A DNA stretch of 23,060 bases from Desulfovermiculus sp041686195 (GCA_041686195.1 JAWLEI010000046.1:1-23060), one strand, 5' to 3'; positions 13,236 to 21,878 are shown, counted from the first letter of the stretch. Numbers and translations: made by a program. The notes: generated by a model from the sequence alone, not told the origin.

Positions 13236-14966
13236 TTAATCCTCTGTCACCTTATAGGCCCTGGACTTGACGAAATCCCAGAAGAACATCAAGTTTAAGA
13301 CCAGCATGACGCACAAGATGATCATCACCGTCCAGCCTGTAAAGGGCTTATCGGCAATGGCTCCGGGCTGCACAAACACGATAAACCACAAAATGGCCGC
13401 AGTCACGGTTACCCACAGAATCCAGGCCGGGATGACGGCGGAATTGGCAAAGTGGGATTTGAGCTTCTTGGCCACATAAGCCGCCCCGGACATGAGAGCA
13501 ATAGAGGCAATCAGCTGGTTGGCGGCCCCAAAAGAGCCCCAGATGACCAGCCAGTTGCCGCTTCCAGCCAGCCAGATCCCAATGGCCGCCGGAATGATGG
13601 AGGCAATCCAGGGATTGGTCAGAAAGTTGTAAAAGCCGGTGGCCTTGTCTTTTAAAGGCAGGGCCATTTCGGACAGGCAGTAACGGGCCAGGCGGTTGGT
13701 GGTATCCAGGGTGGTCATGGCAAAGGAGGCCACCCACATCCCGGCCACGATCTTCACGATCTTGGCCGGCAGAAAGCTCAGCCAGGTGGCATTGACCATG
13801 TCGGCATAGGATTGAACAAACAGGTTGGCCTTGGACAGACCCACGGATGCCGAGGCTTTGGTGAACATTTCTCCCCAGTTATCAAAGTTGAGCTGTTCGG
13901 TAGTCACCCCGGCGTTTTGCAGGGCCGTATAACCAAAGCCGGCAATGGACACAATGACCACGGTAGATAAAAATCCTTCGGTAAACATGGCCCCATAGCC
14001 GATGATCAGACCGTCGCTTTCCTTGGTCAGCTGCTTGGAGGTGGTGCCTGAGGCCACCAGGGAGTGGAAACCGGACAGTGAACCACAGGCTATGACCAGA
14101 GGAATGGCCGGCCAGAACGGAGTTGGCTTACCTCCGAGCAGGACCGGGGAAAAAGTGGAAAAGGCCGGGACTTCAAAGCCCTGAAAGGCGAAAACTGCGC
14201 CCAAAAGCCCCAGGACCAGGCCTGCGTACAGCAGCCAGGAGTTCAGGTAATCTCTGGGCTGAAGGAGGATATTGACCGGAATGGAGGCAGCGATGATGAT
14301 GTAGAAAAAGAAAATCCACATCCAGGTTGTGTAACTCAGATCAATGCCTTGCAGGGATCCCAGCCAGATAGCTGCAATGAGCATAAGAATGCCCAGGATG
14401 GTGACCACAAAGAAGTTCATCCTGACCCGATACATCAAAACCCCAAGGATCAAGGCGGCTGCAATTTTTAGGAAGTACGTGGAGGCTATCTCCGGAGTCT
14501 TGACGAACATCCCGCCTATAATAGCTGCAAAAGCGGCCACCACCAGGATGAGGAGGAAAAAGACCAGCCAGTAAAAACCCCGGCCTGTTTTCTTGCTGAT
14601 AAGATCCGAAGCAACAAACTGAATGGACCTCCCGTCATAGCGGACAGAGGCCATCAGGGCCAGGTAGTCGTGCACGGCTCCAATGAATATGTTTCCAAAC
14701 CAGACCCACAGCAGTCCCGGGATCCAGCCCCAGCATATGGCCAGAGCCGGGCCGATGATTGGCGCGGCCCCGGCGATGGAGGCAAAGTGATGCCCAAAAA
14801 GGACCTCCCTTCGGGCCGGAATGAAGTCCACCCCGTCATAGATTCTTTTTGAGGGGGCCTCGCTGTCATCCGAGGCCTTGACTACATCCCTTTCCAGTTT
14901 CTTGCCGTACACAAAATAGAAAAACAGGTAGATCACAAGGCCGACGACAATAATTAAGGCAGTCAT
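13236..14966 (-). CDS. cstA: CstA-family carbon starvation transporter
   Basis: A polytopic inner-membrane protein of 576 residues and about 15 or more hydrophobic segments. Its N-terminal half carries the CstA signatures: FGHHFASIAGAAPIIGPALA near residue 57 and WGWIPGLLWVWFGNIFIGAVHDY just after. A later block near residues 290-310 contains CGSLSGFHSLVASGTTSKQL. E. coli CstA and BtsT are longer (about 700 residues) and take up peptides or pyruvate; this shorter form lacks part of the C-terminal extension. AGGAGG is 9 bases before the ATG. No partner gene (such as a small YbdD-like protein) is seen next to it, and the substrate is not determined; pyruvate or peptides are likely by homology. 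Confidence 0.9.
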   Translation of the reverse strand: MTALIIVVGLVIYLFFYFVYGKKLERDVVKASDDSEAPSKRIYDGVDFIPARREVLFGHHFASIAGAAPIIGPALAICWGWIPGLLWVWFGNIFIGAVHDYLALMASVRYDGRSIQFVASDLISKKTGRGFYWLVFFLLILVVAAFAAIIGGMFVKTPEIASTYFLKIAAALILGVLMYRVRMNFFVVTILGILMLIAAIWLGSLQGIDLSYTTWMWIFFFYIIIAASIPVNILLQPRDYLNSWLLYAGLVLGLLGAVFAFQGFEVPAFSTFSPVLLGGKPTPFWPAIPLVIACGSLSGFHSLVASGTTSKQLTKESDGLIIGYGAMFTEGFLSTVVIVSIAGFGYTALQNAGVTTEQLNFDNWGEMFTKASASVGLSKANLFVQSYADMVNATWLSFLPAKIVKIVAGMWVASFAMTTLDTTNRLARYCLSEMALPLKDKATGFYNFLTNPWIASIIPAAIGIWLAGSGNWLVIWGSFGAANQLIASIALMSGAAYVAKKLKSHFANSAVIPAWILWVTVTAAILWFIVFVQPGAIADKPFTGWTVMIILCVMLVLNLMFFWDFVKSRAYKVTED

Positions 14967-15112
14967 AGTTCCCTTCCTCCTTTGAAATGCATATTCCGTG
15001 TTCCTTACCTCTTCACCCCTGCCTTCTTTTTCTCCTCCTTGTTTGTATGAAAAAACCGGGCTTGGTTATTCAGTCTCATCCTTGCCTGACACCGCGTGTG
15101 AAGCTCGAAGAG

Positions 15113-15142
15113 GGCCTGCCCTTGGGGGCAAGGGCGGCCTAC
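15113..15142 (+). repeat. Dispersed 30-bp GC-rich hairpin repeat, second copy
   Basis: It matches the reverse complement of 10297-10326 at 29 of 30 bases. The core cttg/caag stem with flanking ggcc/ggcc can form the same hairpin as the operon terminator at 10297-10337, here without a U-tract. Confidence 0.8.
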
Positions 15143-15242
15143 CTGCGAGCCGGGCTCTTCCAGTAGGGCGGGTTTGACCCCAAGCCCTGCCCTCTTGGTG
15201 TCTTTCATCCTGAATCAAACTGGCCGTCTGTGGCCAGCGGCT

Positions 15243-15280
15243 GGGCTGCTCTCTGTCCTCTGACTTCTGCCCTCTGCCTT
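15243..15280. repeat. Degenerate CTCTG-type tandem-like tract
   Basis: The words ctctgtcctctg, acttctgccctctg follow one another (GGACAGAG-like on the minus strand). The pattern is a degenerate 7-base repeat, and a related run occurs at 10572-10587. Confidence 0.4.
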
Positions 15281-15284
15281 TTGT

Positions 15285-15309
15285 CCAGTGCAAAAAGTTT
15301 TTGCACTGG
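15285..15309. repeat. 25-bp palindrome 6 bp after the pyrD stop
   Basis: Perfect 12-base arms (ccagtgcaaaaa / tttttgcactgg) around a single G. It could end the recN-pyrK-pyrD transcript, but there is no typical U-tract on the minus strand. It shares gcaaaaagtttttg with the repeat at 2454-2467. Confidence 0.65.
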
Positions 15310-15314
15310 CACCT

Positions 15315-16229
15315 TCATACCTCCAGGCTTCCCCTCCATTCCTCCCAGGAAGATATTCCAAGCACTTCGGTCAGGGCCTGCAGTTCATCCACCAGCCGAA
15401 AACTCATGTCCGGGCGCAGAAAATTGGCCGAACCCACTTGAACAGCCTGGGCCCCGACCAGGATGAACTCCAATATGTCCGTAGCCGAGGTAATCCCCCC
15501 TAAGCCGATCACCGGTATATTCACTTCATGGCACACTTGATAGACTTGGTGCAAGGCCACAGGCTTGATGGCCGGACCGGAGAGCCCGCCCTGGACATTG
15601 GCCAGCCTGGGCCGTCTGGTATGGATATCCACGGCCATGCCGCTTAAGGTGTTGATCAGGGAGATGGCATCAGCCCCAGCCTCTTGCACTGCCGAGGCAA
15701 CGGTCCGGATATCGGTCACATTGGGAGTCAGTTTGACCATGACCGGCTTGGCCCCGCTCACTTCCTTTACTGCCCGGCACACGGCTGCAGCCTGGGTGGG
15801 ATCCTGGCCAAAGGCCAGGCCGCCCTTGGCTACATTGGGGCAGGAGACATTGATCTCCAGGGCAGCGATTCCCTCTTCCCGGGCCAGAAGTGATGACAGT
15901 TCGGCAAATTCCTCCACACTTTGGGCATAGAGATTGGCCACAATCGCGACCTGTTTCCAGGGCAAATGGGGGAGCTTTTCCCGGACAAAAGCCTTGGCTC
16001 CGATGTTTTGCAAACCGATGGCATTGAGCAGGCCGCAGGCAGTCTCCACGATCCTCGGGGTCGGATTGCCCAAACGAGGTTCCAGAGACAAGCCCTTGAC
16101 CACCAGTCCGCCCAGCTTGGACAAGTCGCCGTAGGGCGTAAACTCGGAGCCATAGCCAAAGGTCCCGGAGGCAGTCAGGATGGGATTGGCCAATTCCAGA
16201 CCAGCCAGGGTGCAGGACATATCTTTCAT
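15315..16229 (-). CDS. pyrD: Dihydroorotate dehydrogenase B, catalytic subunit
   Basis: FMN enzyme oxidising dihydroorotate to orotate in pyrimidine synthesis, class 1B. The 304 residues have the N-terminal block LANPILTASGTFGYG (13-27), the FMN/substrate Lys and Asn region, and the catalytic-base cysteine in EINVSCPN (Cys130), which marks class 1 (class 2 has Ser). The C-terminal IPVIGLGGI phosphate motif is present. It is paired with pyrK upstream, which supplies the FAD/[2Fe-2S] electron-transfer subunit so that NAD+ can be the acceptor. The gap of 116 bp to pyrK contains a dispersed repeat. The start is at the ATG at 16229 with only a modest AAGAGA ahead of it. Confidence 0.95.
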   Translation of the reverse strand: MKDMSCTLAGLELANPILTASGTFGYGSEFTPYGDLSKLGGLVVKGLSLEPRLGNPTPRIVETACGLLNAIGLQNIGAKAFVREKLPHLPWKQVAIVANLYAQSVEEFAELSSLLAREEGIAALEINVSCPNVAKGGLAFGQDPTQAAAVCRAVKEVSGAKPVMVKLTPNVTDIRTVASAVQEAGADAISLINTLSGMAVDIHTRRPRLANVQGGLSGPAIKPVALHQVYQVCHEVNIPVIGLGGITSATDILEFILVGAQAVQVGSANFLRPDMSFRLVDELQALTEVLGISSWEEWRGSLEV

Positions 16230-16250
16230 AGTCTCTTATTATCCTCCCAT

Positions 16251-16317
16251 TCAGATTTGCCTCAGGCAAATCTGAAATATTTTTTGGCCGCTGTGGCCCA
16301 AAAAGAGAATTTGCCGG
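16251..16317 (+). repeat. Dispersed ~68-bp palindromic element, copy 2
   Basis: It starts with a perfect palindrome (arms tcagatttgcct / aggcaaatctga at 16251-16262 and 16264-16275, around one base), then aatattttttg, a variable part with an imperfect stem (ttttttggcc / ggcccaaaaa), and ends with gagaatttgccgg. It is homologous to 10508-10575 on the other strand. It lies between pyrK and pyrD, inside an operon, with its T-run facing against the direction of transcription. Confidence 0.8.
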
Positions 16318-16345
16318 ATGGAGCATGAATGAAACGTAAAAAACA

Positions 16346-17128
16346 CTATTCAGACAAAACCAGCTCTTGGGCCCAAAAAACCGGGCCGTGGACACAGGCC
16401 TGTTTCTGGCTTTTATCCGCAAGAGTCACAGCACATCCCAGACAGGCCCCAACCCCGCAGACCATGGTTGTCTCCATGGACAGCTGGCATCCGGCCTTGT
16501 GCTGCAGGGCCAGATCCTGCACCACCCGTAAAAAAGGGACCGGGCCGCAAGCCAGGATCATTCCGTCCCGGGAATAGCCCTCTATTTTTACCTGCAGGGC
16601 CTTGTGAAGCTTTTTCAAGTCCTTGGCTGTCCGGTCCTGGAGGTTCCAGACCAATATCGTCTCGGCAACTTCTGGATAGGGATAATTTTTCAAGTCATGC
16701 CGGTGCCCGAACAGGAGCTCCAGATTGCCGGGCCTGGGATGACTGTGGATAAGGCCCACAAAAGGAATAATTCCCATACCTCCGGCCAGGAGCAGGGTCG
16801 GTGTCTCGTACTCGTACTCGAATCCCCGGCCCAGTGGCCCCCAGACTGTGACCGGGTCCCTGGCTTTCAGGGCGGTCATCTGCCGGGTGGCTTTGCCCAC
16901 TACCTGGTAGTGGATATGCAATCCTTCTTCGTCCAGATTGGCGATGGAAAAGGGGCGGGCGCTTAAGGGGTCTAAGGTCCAGGTCTGAGGCCGGAGCATG
17001 AGGAACTGTCCCGGGGTCCACTGCCAATTTGGGGGCTCCAGCACCAAGTGGTGAAAGAGATCCTGATCCGGTGAAGAGGTCCGGATAACGGACAGGGTCT
17101 GGCATGACGGCTGCTGGGGCGGATTCAT
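16346..17128 (-). CDS. pyrK: Dihydroorotate dehydrogenase electron-transfer subunit
   Basis: FAD and [2Fe-2S] subunit of dihydroorotate dehydrogenase B, passing electrons to NAD+. The 260 residues show the ferredoxin-reductase fold: FAD motif LSARPFSIAN (55-64), the nucleotide-binding LLLAGGMGIIPF (112-123), and ILACGP (191-196). The C-terminal cluster motif is Cys224-x4-Cys229-x2-Cys232-x12-Cys245, the PyrK-type [2Fe-2S] site. Its ATG overlaps the recN stop (shared ATGA at 17125-17128), so it is translationally coupled to recN. Confidence 0.94.
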   Translation of the reverse strand: MNPPQQPSCQTLSVIRTSSPDQDLFHHLVLEPPNWQWTPGQFLMLRPQTWTLDPLSARPFSIANLDEEGLHIHYQVVGKATRQMTALKARDPVTVWGPLGRGFEYEYETPTLLLAGGMGIIPFVGLIHSHPRPGNLELLFGHRHDLKNYPYPEVAETILVWNLQDRTAKDLKKLHKALQVKIEGYSRDGMILACGPVPFLRVVQDLALQHKAGCQLSMETTMVCGVGACLGCAVTLADKSQKQACVHGPVFWAQELVLSE

Positions 17129-18729
17129 TTCGTGTTTCCCTCCAAGAACTGTCTGGCCATTGTCCGGCCCTGGTCGCCTCCTCCGGCCATGCGGGAGATT
17201 TCCTGTTCGATCTCCCAGCCCTGGAGCCTGGTGCAGTAGGTGAAGGTCTGTTCATCCTGCACTTCCTTGTGCACCTTAAAATGGCGGTCGGCCAGAGAAG
17301 CGAGCTGAGGCCAGTGCGAAATAAGAATGATTTGATGATGGCGGGCCAGTTCAGTGATCCGTTGTCCGACCTGACCCAAAATGATCCCTCCGATTCCGGC
17401 ATCTACTTCATCAAACAGCAGGGTGGGGAATTCATTGCCGGCCATCAGGCCGACCAGGGCCAGGAGAAATCTGGACAACTCACCGCCCGAGGCGATCTGA
17501 TCCAGGGGCTGCGGCGGCTGTCCCGGGTTGGGTATCCACAGGAGCCGTCCCTGCAATTCATTAATGCCCGGGGCAATTTCAACCGGTGAGAAGTTAAATT
17601 CAACGTGGACATCCGGAGCGAAACCCAGTTGCTGCAGCTCGTTTTCCAGTCGGGAGCAAAGGGCTGCGGATTCCTCCTTCCGGGCCTGATTGACTTCTCC
17701 GATAGCCTCGGACAGTTGGGCGTGTACTTCTTGTTGCTGTTTCCTTATTTGAGTCAGTTCCAAATGGCAGGTATCAAGAAAGGACAGGTTGGATTCTATT
17801 TCCTGGTCCAGATCCAGGAGCTGTTCCAGGCTTCTGTTCATCTTGCGCTGCAATTGACTGAGCTGCCACATACGGGATTCGATCTGTTCCAGTTCCTGCT
17901 CACTCTCCTGACTCAAGGGGGCCTGCTTCAGGCTGGAACCGAAATCCATGAGGATCTGACGCACCTCTTCCAGCTGTTCACCAAACTCGGCGTATTGCTG
18001 GTCTAAGGAAGCCAGGGTTCGGACTTCCCGCTGCATGTCGTGGATGCGGTCCACCAATGGACCCTGCTCTCCGTACAGGGTTTCCAGACAGCGGTGCACA
18101 GCCTCCTGGGCCTGGGCCTGATCGCTCAGAACCTGCTTGCGGTTTTCCAGCTCCTCCAGCTCTCCAGGTTTGGGGCTTACTTTGCGGATTTCGTTTTGCT
18201 GGTATTCCAAAAACTCCCGCTTGCTGTCCAATTCTTCAGTTTTTTTCGTCAGTTCTGCTTCCCGTTTGTTCAGGTCCTTGAGCTTTCCGAGCAGATCTTC
18301 GCGTTGCTTGCGCAAATCTTCACGAAGGTGACTGTCCAGGAGCTGTTGGTGATAGGAAGGCTTGAGCAGCCGCTGCTGGGCATGCTGGCTGGTATGAATT
18401 ATCAGACGGGGGCGCATCTGGCGGATCTTGTCCTGGGAACTGAGTCGGTCATTGACATAGACCCGGCTGCGCCCGGTTTCAGCCGACAGTTCGCGGCGGA
18501 GGATGGTCTCGCCTTCCGGAAGGTGAAAGACCGCCTCCACCAGGGCCTTGTCCTGACCGGAACGGATCATGCCCGAGCCCAGCTTGTCCCCCAGGATGAA
18601 ATCCAGGGCCCGGAGGATAAAGGATTTGCCGGCCCCACTCTCTCCGGAAAGCACGTTCAGACCCGGGGCAAATTCCAGCTCCAGGTCTTCAATCAAGGCC
18701 AGGTTCTGTATACGCAAAAATTCCAACAT
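17125..18729 (-). CDS. recN: DNA repair protein RecN
   Basis: SMC-like ATPase acting in recombinational double-strand break repair. From the ATG at 18729 it is 534 residues, slightly shorter than E. coli RecN. The N-terminal Walker A is GESGAGKS (29-36), the central part (about 150-370) is coiled coil rich in Glu/Gln/Leu, and the C-terminus has the ABC signature SGGELSR (414-420) and Walker B TLLFDEVDAG (436-445). A TTG at 18762 extends the frame by 11 residues but lacks support. The gene heads an operon with pyrK and pyrD. No LexA box was evident to me in the upstream gap. Confidence 0.94.
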   Translation of the reverse strand: MLEFLRIQNLALIEDLELEFAPGLNVLSGESGAGKSFILRALDFILGDKLGSGMIRSGQDKALVEAVFHLPEGETILRRELSAETGRSRVYVNDRLSSQDKIRQMRPRLIIHTSQHAQQRLLKPSYHQQLLDSHLREDLRKQREDLLGKLKDLNKREAELTKKTEELDSKREFLEYQQNEIRKVSPKPGELEELENRKQVLSDQAQAQEAVHRCLETLYGEQGPLVDRIHDMQREVRTLASLDQQYAEFGEQLEEVRQILMDFGSSLKQAPLSQESEQELEQIESRMWQLSQLQRKMNRSLEQLLDLDQEIESNLSFLDTCHLELTQIRKQQQEVHAQLSEAIGEVNQARKEESAALCSRLENELQQLGFAPDVHVEFNFSPVEIAPGINELQGRLLWIPNPGQPPQPLDQIASGGELSRFLLALVGLMAGNEFPTLLFDEVDAGIGGIILGQVGQRITELARHHQIILISHWPQLASLADRHFKVHKEVQDEQTFTYCTRLQGWEIEQEISRMAGGGDQGRTMARQFLEGNTK

Positions 18730-18823
18730 GATGTACTTTGCTCCTCTTCCAATGCAAGGCAAGCTAACATTTTTCTATCTATTGTTCCAGAGCCTCAGGC
18801 CATGTTTTGTGAATTTTTGTACA

Positions 18824-18873
18824 AACATTTTTTTGCCTGCTTCCAAAGCTTTGGAAGCAGGCAAAAAAATGTT
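18824..18873. repeat. Perfect 50-bp palindrome between recN and tRNA-Ala
   Basis: The left arm (18824-18848) and right arm (18849-18873) are exact reverse complements with no spacer; the core reads gcctgcttccaaag / ctttggaagcaggc flanked by T7 and A7. The T-run is 5' and the A-run 3', the opposite of an intrinsic terminator, in both orientations. Confidence 0.9.
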
Positions 18874-18874
18874 A

Positions 18875-18906
18875 TTGACAAACGCGCCTAGATATGTTGG
18901 TGTATT
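18875..18906 (+). promoter_or_regulatory. Possible tRNA-Ala promoter
   Basis: A consensus TTGACA (18875-18880) begins 1 base after the palindrome; the best -10 candidate is TGTATT (18901-18906), a 20-base spacing that is longer than usual. It lies 10 bases before the tRNA. Confidence 0.35.
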
Positions 18907-18916
18907 TTCTTCGAAA

Positions 18917-18992
18917 GGGGCTGTAGCTCAGTTGGGAGAGCGCCTGAATGGCATTCAGGAGGTCAGGAGTTCAATTCTCCTCAGCTCCACCA
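18917..18992 (+). tRNA. tRNA-Ala (anticodon GGC)
   Basis: 76-nt cloverleaf: acceptor stem ggggctg / cagctcc including the G3-U70 pair that identifies alanine tRNAs, D-arm gctcagttgggagagc, anticodon stem cctga / tcagg with loop atggcat (anticodon GGC, reads GCC/GCU), T-arm aggag-ttcaatt-ctcct, discriminator A and encoded CCA end. A strong terminator follows. Confidence 0.97.
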
Positions 18993-18995
18993 TTT

Positions 18996-19034
18996 AAAAA
19001 AAGGGTGAGGTTTAAAAACCTCACCCTTTTTTTT
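18996..19034. terminator. Intrinsic terminator after tRNA-Ala, likely bidirectional
   Basis: The stem aagggtgaggttt (19001-19013) pairs with aaacctcaccctt (19016-19028) around AA, flanked by an A-run and eight Ts (19027-19034). The symmetric A/T flanks let it also serve the minus-strand AEC gene. Confidence 0.92.
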
Positions 19035-19106
19035 ATTCCTAAATGGCTTTGGTATATCTCCTTATTGAGTAGCTATTCCCCGGGCATGATTAGGATCAGC
19101 CCAAAA

Positions 19107-20060
19107 CTATGACCCAGGAGGCTGGAAATACATTCCAAAAAGGCCTATGATCAGCGGGATGGAGACCAGAGATACCAGGAAACTGGCGAGCATGAATTGA
19201 TTGACGATTTGCCTGTTGCCTCCTGCTCTTTCCGTCAGGATCGGCACGGCTGTAACAGGGGGCACTGCAGACTGCAGAATAATCAAGAGGGCTATATTAT
19301 ATTCTGGGCGTATAATGACGAGAGCTGCTAGCGTAGCTAAAGGAAACAGAAAGTTTTTCGCAAGCACAAACTTTCCTGTTTCTACAGGATAGCGTGTTCC
19401 CTTTTCTTTATAATCTATATACAGATTGCCTCCAAGAATTATCAACAATAATGGTAAAGCCATTCCGCCAACCATGCTGAGCCCAGAAATGATAAACTCA
19501 GGGATGAATGGCTCAGCCCCTATGAAACGAATGATGGTCGCTGCAAGTGTGGCCAAGAGAACTTTGTTAATTATTTTGCTCCAATCCAAGGCGGCTGATT
19601 TTCCGAAAAAAATATGTGCTGATCCAAAGAGCAAGGATGGAAAAAACATGATGAAGAAAAAGAGATCCACAATATATGGAGAATCCTGGCCAAATAAGCC
19701 AGTCAGGATGGCCAGGGGAAAAAATAGGGCATTTTGAAAAAACAAGCTCATCGCAAACTCTCTGCGATTTTCAGCTTTAGAAAAAAATGAGAAAAAAGCA
19801 GTGAGGCCTGCCAGGAAAATGGTGAAACCCAGCCACCAGATAGGAAGCAGCCACCACCCCTGGAACTCAGACGGTCTGAAGTTTTGCAAAATGTTTACAA
19901 AAATCAGGCTGGGCAAAGCAATGTCCAGGGCAAGGATGGAGAGGACCCCCAAAGCATCCTTGGGAAGGATACGTCTGCCGCTGATCCATAAGCCCATGGC
20001 CCCTATCCCCAGGAGCAGAGCCACTGATTCAAACGTAGTGATTAAGACCTGAATATTCAA
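19107..20060 (-). CDS. AEC-family permease (auxin efflux carrier-like)
   Basis: Inner-membrane carrier of 317 residues with about ten hydrophobic helices in two halves, as usual for AEC transporters (MdcF-type members move malonate or related acids). The opening LLLGIGAMGLWISGRRILPKD-like region and a C-terminal half with QSAVPPVTAVPILTERAGG are typical. It appears to start with TTG at 20060, preceded by AGGGA at a spacing of about 8; no ATG lies near. The codon use looks more AT-rich than that of the neighbours, and it sits beside tRNA-Ala, so acquisition by transfer is possible but no integrase or flanking repeat was found. Substrate is unknown. Confidence 0.87.
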   Translation of the reverse strand: MNIQVLITTFESVALLLGIGAMGLWISGRRILPKDALGVLSILALDIALPSLIFVNILQNFRPSEFQGWWLLPIWWLGFTIFLAGLTAFFSFFSKAENRREFAMSLFFQNALFFPLAILTGLFGQDSPYIVDLFFFIMFFPSLLFGSAHIFFGKSAALDWSKIINKVLLATLAATIIRFIGAEPFIPEFIISGLSMVGGMALPLLLIILGGNLYIDYKEKGTRYPVETGKFVLAKNFLFPLATLAALVIIRPEYNIALLIILQSAVPPVTAVPILTERAGGNRQIVNQFMLASFLVSLVSIPLIIGLFGMYFQPPGS

Positions 20061-20147
20061 AAGGGTTCCCTGTCCATAAATTTTTTCTCATACAGCTTGA
20101 GGACTATGGCCACGTATGGTAATGGAATTTTCACAGAGGGATGCCCT

Positions 20148-21878
20148 TTATTCAGCATTCTTTTCCTGCATTGCCCGAGAGCCTGAAGATTCGGCATACT
20201 GGGGGTTGATTTCAACAAGGCCTTTGGCAATGTTGTACGACCAGTCACCAATTTTCTCAAACCGGGTCAGAATGTCCATGAAGGCAATGCCGGCATCCAC
20301 CTGGCACCGTTCTTCACGTATGCGCATGATGTGATTCTGGCGCATTTCAGCCCGCATTGCGTCGATTTCCTTTTCCAGTTCCCGAGCCTTTTCAAAAAAG
20401 CCTTCCTGCGGCTCTATAATCGAGTCCTCGACAATTTCCATCAACTGCTGAACCTTTGCTGCAATAGTGCTTGTTTCCTGCCAGGCTTGAGAGGACATGG
20501 GGAGGTCAAATTCCATGACGTTTTCAAAATGCTGGGCAATGTTGGCCACAGCATTGCCGATCTTTTCCAGGTTGTAGCAGGTCCGCATCAAGACCTCCAC
20601 TTCATGGGACAGGTATTCGGGTATCTCGTCCTGGAAAACCTTGGACAGATAATCCAGCAGCTCACGGTGTACGGAGTTGATATGATCTTCATATTTCTGC
20701 CAGCGCTTGAGCTTTTTCAAATCTTTCTTGCCGGCAGCTTGAAGGGCATTTTCCAGGGCACCGCGGGCCACCTGGGAAAGGGCGTGGACCTCCCCACGGG
20801 CAGTGGCAACAGCGGCAAATGGGTTGTCCTGAAAGCGGTCGCTCAGTTCGGGCTGCCGGAAAAGGTCAATTTCAGCTTTTTCTTTCTGGGGGGTGAGCCA
20901 CTTGGCGGCTCTGACCAGCCAGGGCATGACTGCAAGAAAGAAGAGGGCATTGACGACATTGAAAAGTGAATGCCCATTGGCAATGTATCTGGACACGTTG
21001 ACCCTTTCGCCTCCGACCACCTCGTCTGCCGGCCCGGATCCCATCAGTGCGGTCACAAACTGGACCCCGTCCACGAACCAGGGAAAGATGAGAATCATCA
21101 GCCCAACACCGAGGACATTGAACAGTGTGTGGGCGTTGGCCACCCTATGCGCTTGGGCGTTGTCCGAGCCAAGGGTGGAGAGCTGGGCGGTGATGGTCGT
21201 GCCGATGTTTTCCCCCAAAACCAGGGCCATGGCGGCTGGAAAGCCCAAAAGGCCCTGCCAGGCCAGGCTCATGGTCAGGCCGATGGTGGCTGAAGAGGAT
21301 TGGACCATGACGGTCAGCACAGCCCCGACAGCCACGCAGAGCAGGATTCCCCCCAGGGTGCCGGGATCGAACCTGGTGAAGAAGCTGATGAAGGTGGGGT
21401 CGTTCTTCAGGGGGGCCAGGGACTCCTTCATCACGGTCAGCCCAAAGAAGAGCAGACCAAAGCCGAGGATGATCTCCCCCAGGAACCTGATCCTTCTCTT
21501 GGTGGCGAAGAACCGCATCCCCACCCCGAGGGCGATGGCCGGCAGAGCCAGGCTGGACAGCTTGAAGGCGATGAGCTGGGCGGTGACGGTTGTGCCGATG
21601 TTAGCCCCAAGGATAACACCAACAGCCTGGGTCAGGGTCATCAGTCCGGCCCCGACAAAGCCGACCAGCATGACTGTTGTTGCAGAAGAGGACTGGATGA
21701 CAGCGGTGGTCACCGCCCCGGTCGCACAGCCGATGACCCGGTTCGAGGACAGGGTCTTGAGGACACTTCTGATGCGCTGGCCGGCAGTTTTTTGCAGACC
21801 TTCGGTCATCGTGCGCATACCGAGCAGAAAAAGGCCCAAGCCGCCAAGAGTCGTGATCAGGACATTCCACTGGGACAT
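20148..21878 (-). CDS. Na/Pi-cotransporter family protein with PhoU-like C-terminal domain
   Basis: A 576-residue protein with two repeats of the sodium-phosphate cotransporter (NptA/SLC34-type) module. Each holds a QSSSAT motif (residues 62-67 and 193-198) followed by G(A/E)NIGTT (91-97 and 222-228), the hallmark of the family. The C-terminal part (about 355-560) is helical and PhoU-like, including MRTCYNLEKIGNAVANIAQH and LTRFEKIGDWSYNIAK. This suggests Na+-coupled phosphate transport at the inner membrane with built-in phosphate-related regulation. The ATG at 21878 has only a weak GGATG ahead. The gene stands alone upstream of the AEC gene, with an 87-bp gap. Confidence 0.92.
   Translation of the reverse strand: MSQWNVLITTLGGLGLFLLGMRTMTEGLQKTAGQRIRSVLKTLSSNRVIGCATGAVTTAVIQSSSATTVMLVGFVGAGLMTLTQAVGVILGANIGTTVTAQLIAFKLSSLALPAIALGVGMRFFATKRRIRFLGEIILGFGLLFFGLTVMKESLAPLKNDPTFISFFTRFDPGTLGGILLCVAVGAVLTVMVQSSSATIGLTMSLAWQGLLGFPAAMALVLGENIGTTITAQLSTLGSDNAQAHRVANAHTLFNVLGVGLMILIFPWFVDGVQFVTALMGSGPADEVVGGERVNVSRYIANGHSLFNVVNALFFLAVMPWLVRAAKWLTPQKEKAEIDLFRQPELSDRFQDNPFAAVATARGEVHALSQVARGALENALQAAGKKDLKKLKRWQKYEDHINSVHRELLDYLSKVFQDEIPEYLSHEVEVLMRTCYNLEKIGNAVANIAQHFENVMEFDLPMSSQAWQETSTIAAKVQQLMEIVEDSIIEPQEGFFEKARELEKEIDAMRAEMRQNHIMRIREERCQVDAGIAFMDILTRFEKIGDWSYNIAKGLVEINPQYAESSGSRAMQEKNAE

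Larger units (their letters stand above)
14967..15314. other. Repeat-rich intergenic region without a supported gene
   Basis: About 350 bp between pyrD and cstA. It holds the 30-bp dispersed repeat (15113-15142), a degenerate purine-rich tract (15243-15280) and a palindrome (15285-15309). The short open frames present lack ribosome sites and look like translated repeats. Confidence 0.6.

Noticed and set aside
15005..15293. Two minus-strand small open frames between pyrD and cstA
   Set aside because: They translate the degenerate CTCTG-type tract and the 30-bp repeat; no start signal or protein character.
18824..18873. Terminator for recN-side or tRNA-side transcription
   Set aside because: The T-run precedes and the A-run follows the stem on both strands, the reverse of an intrinsic terminator.
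18960..18992. Integration site (att) at the tRNA-Ala 3' end
   Set aside because: No second copy of the tRNA end and no integrase was found within the window.
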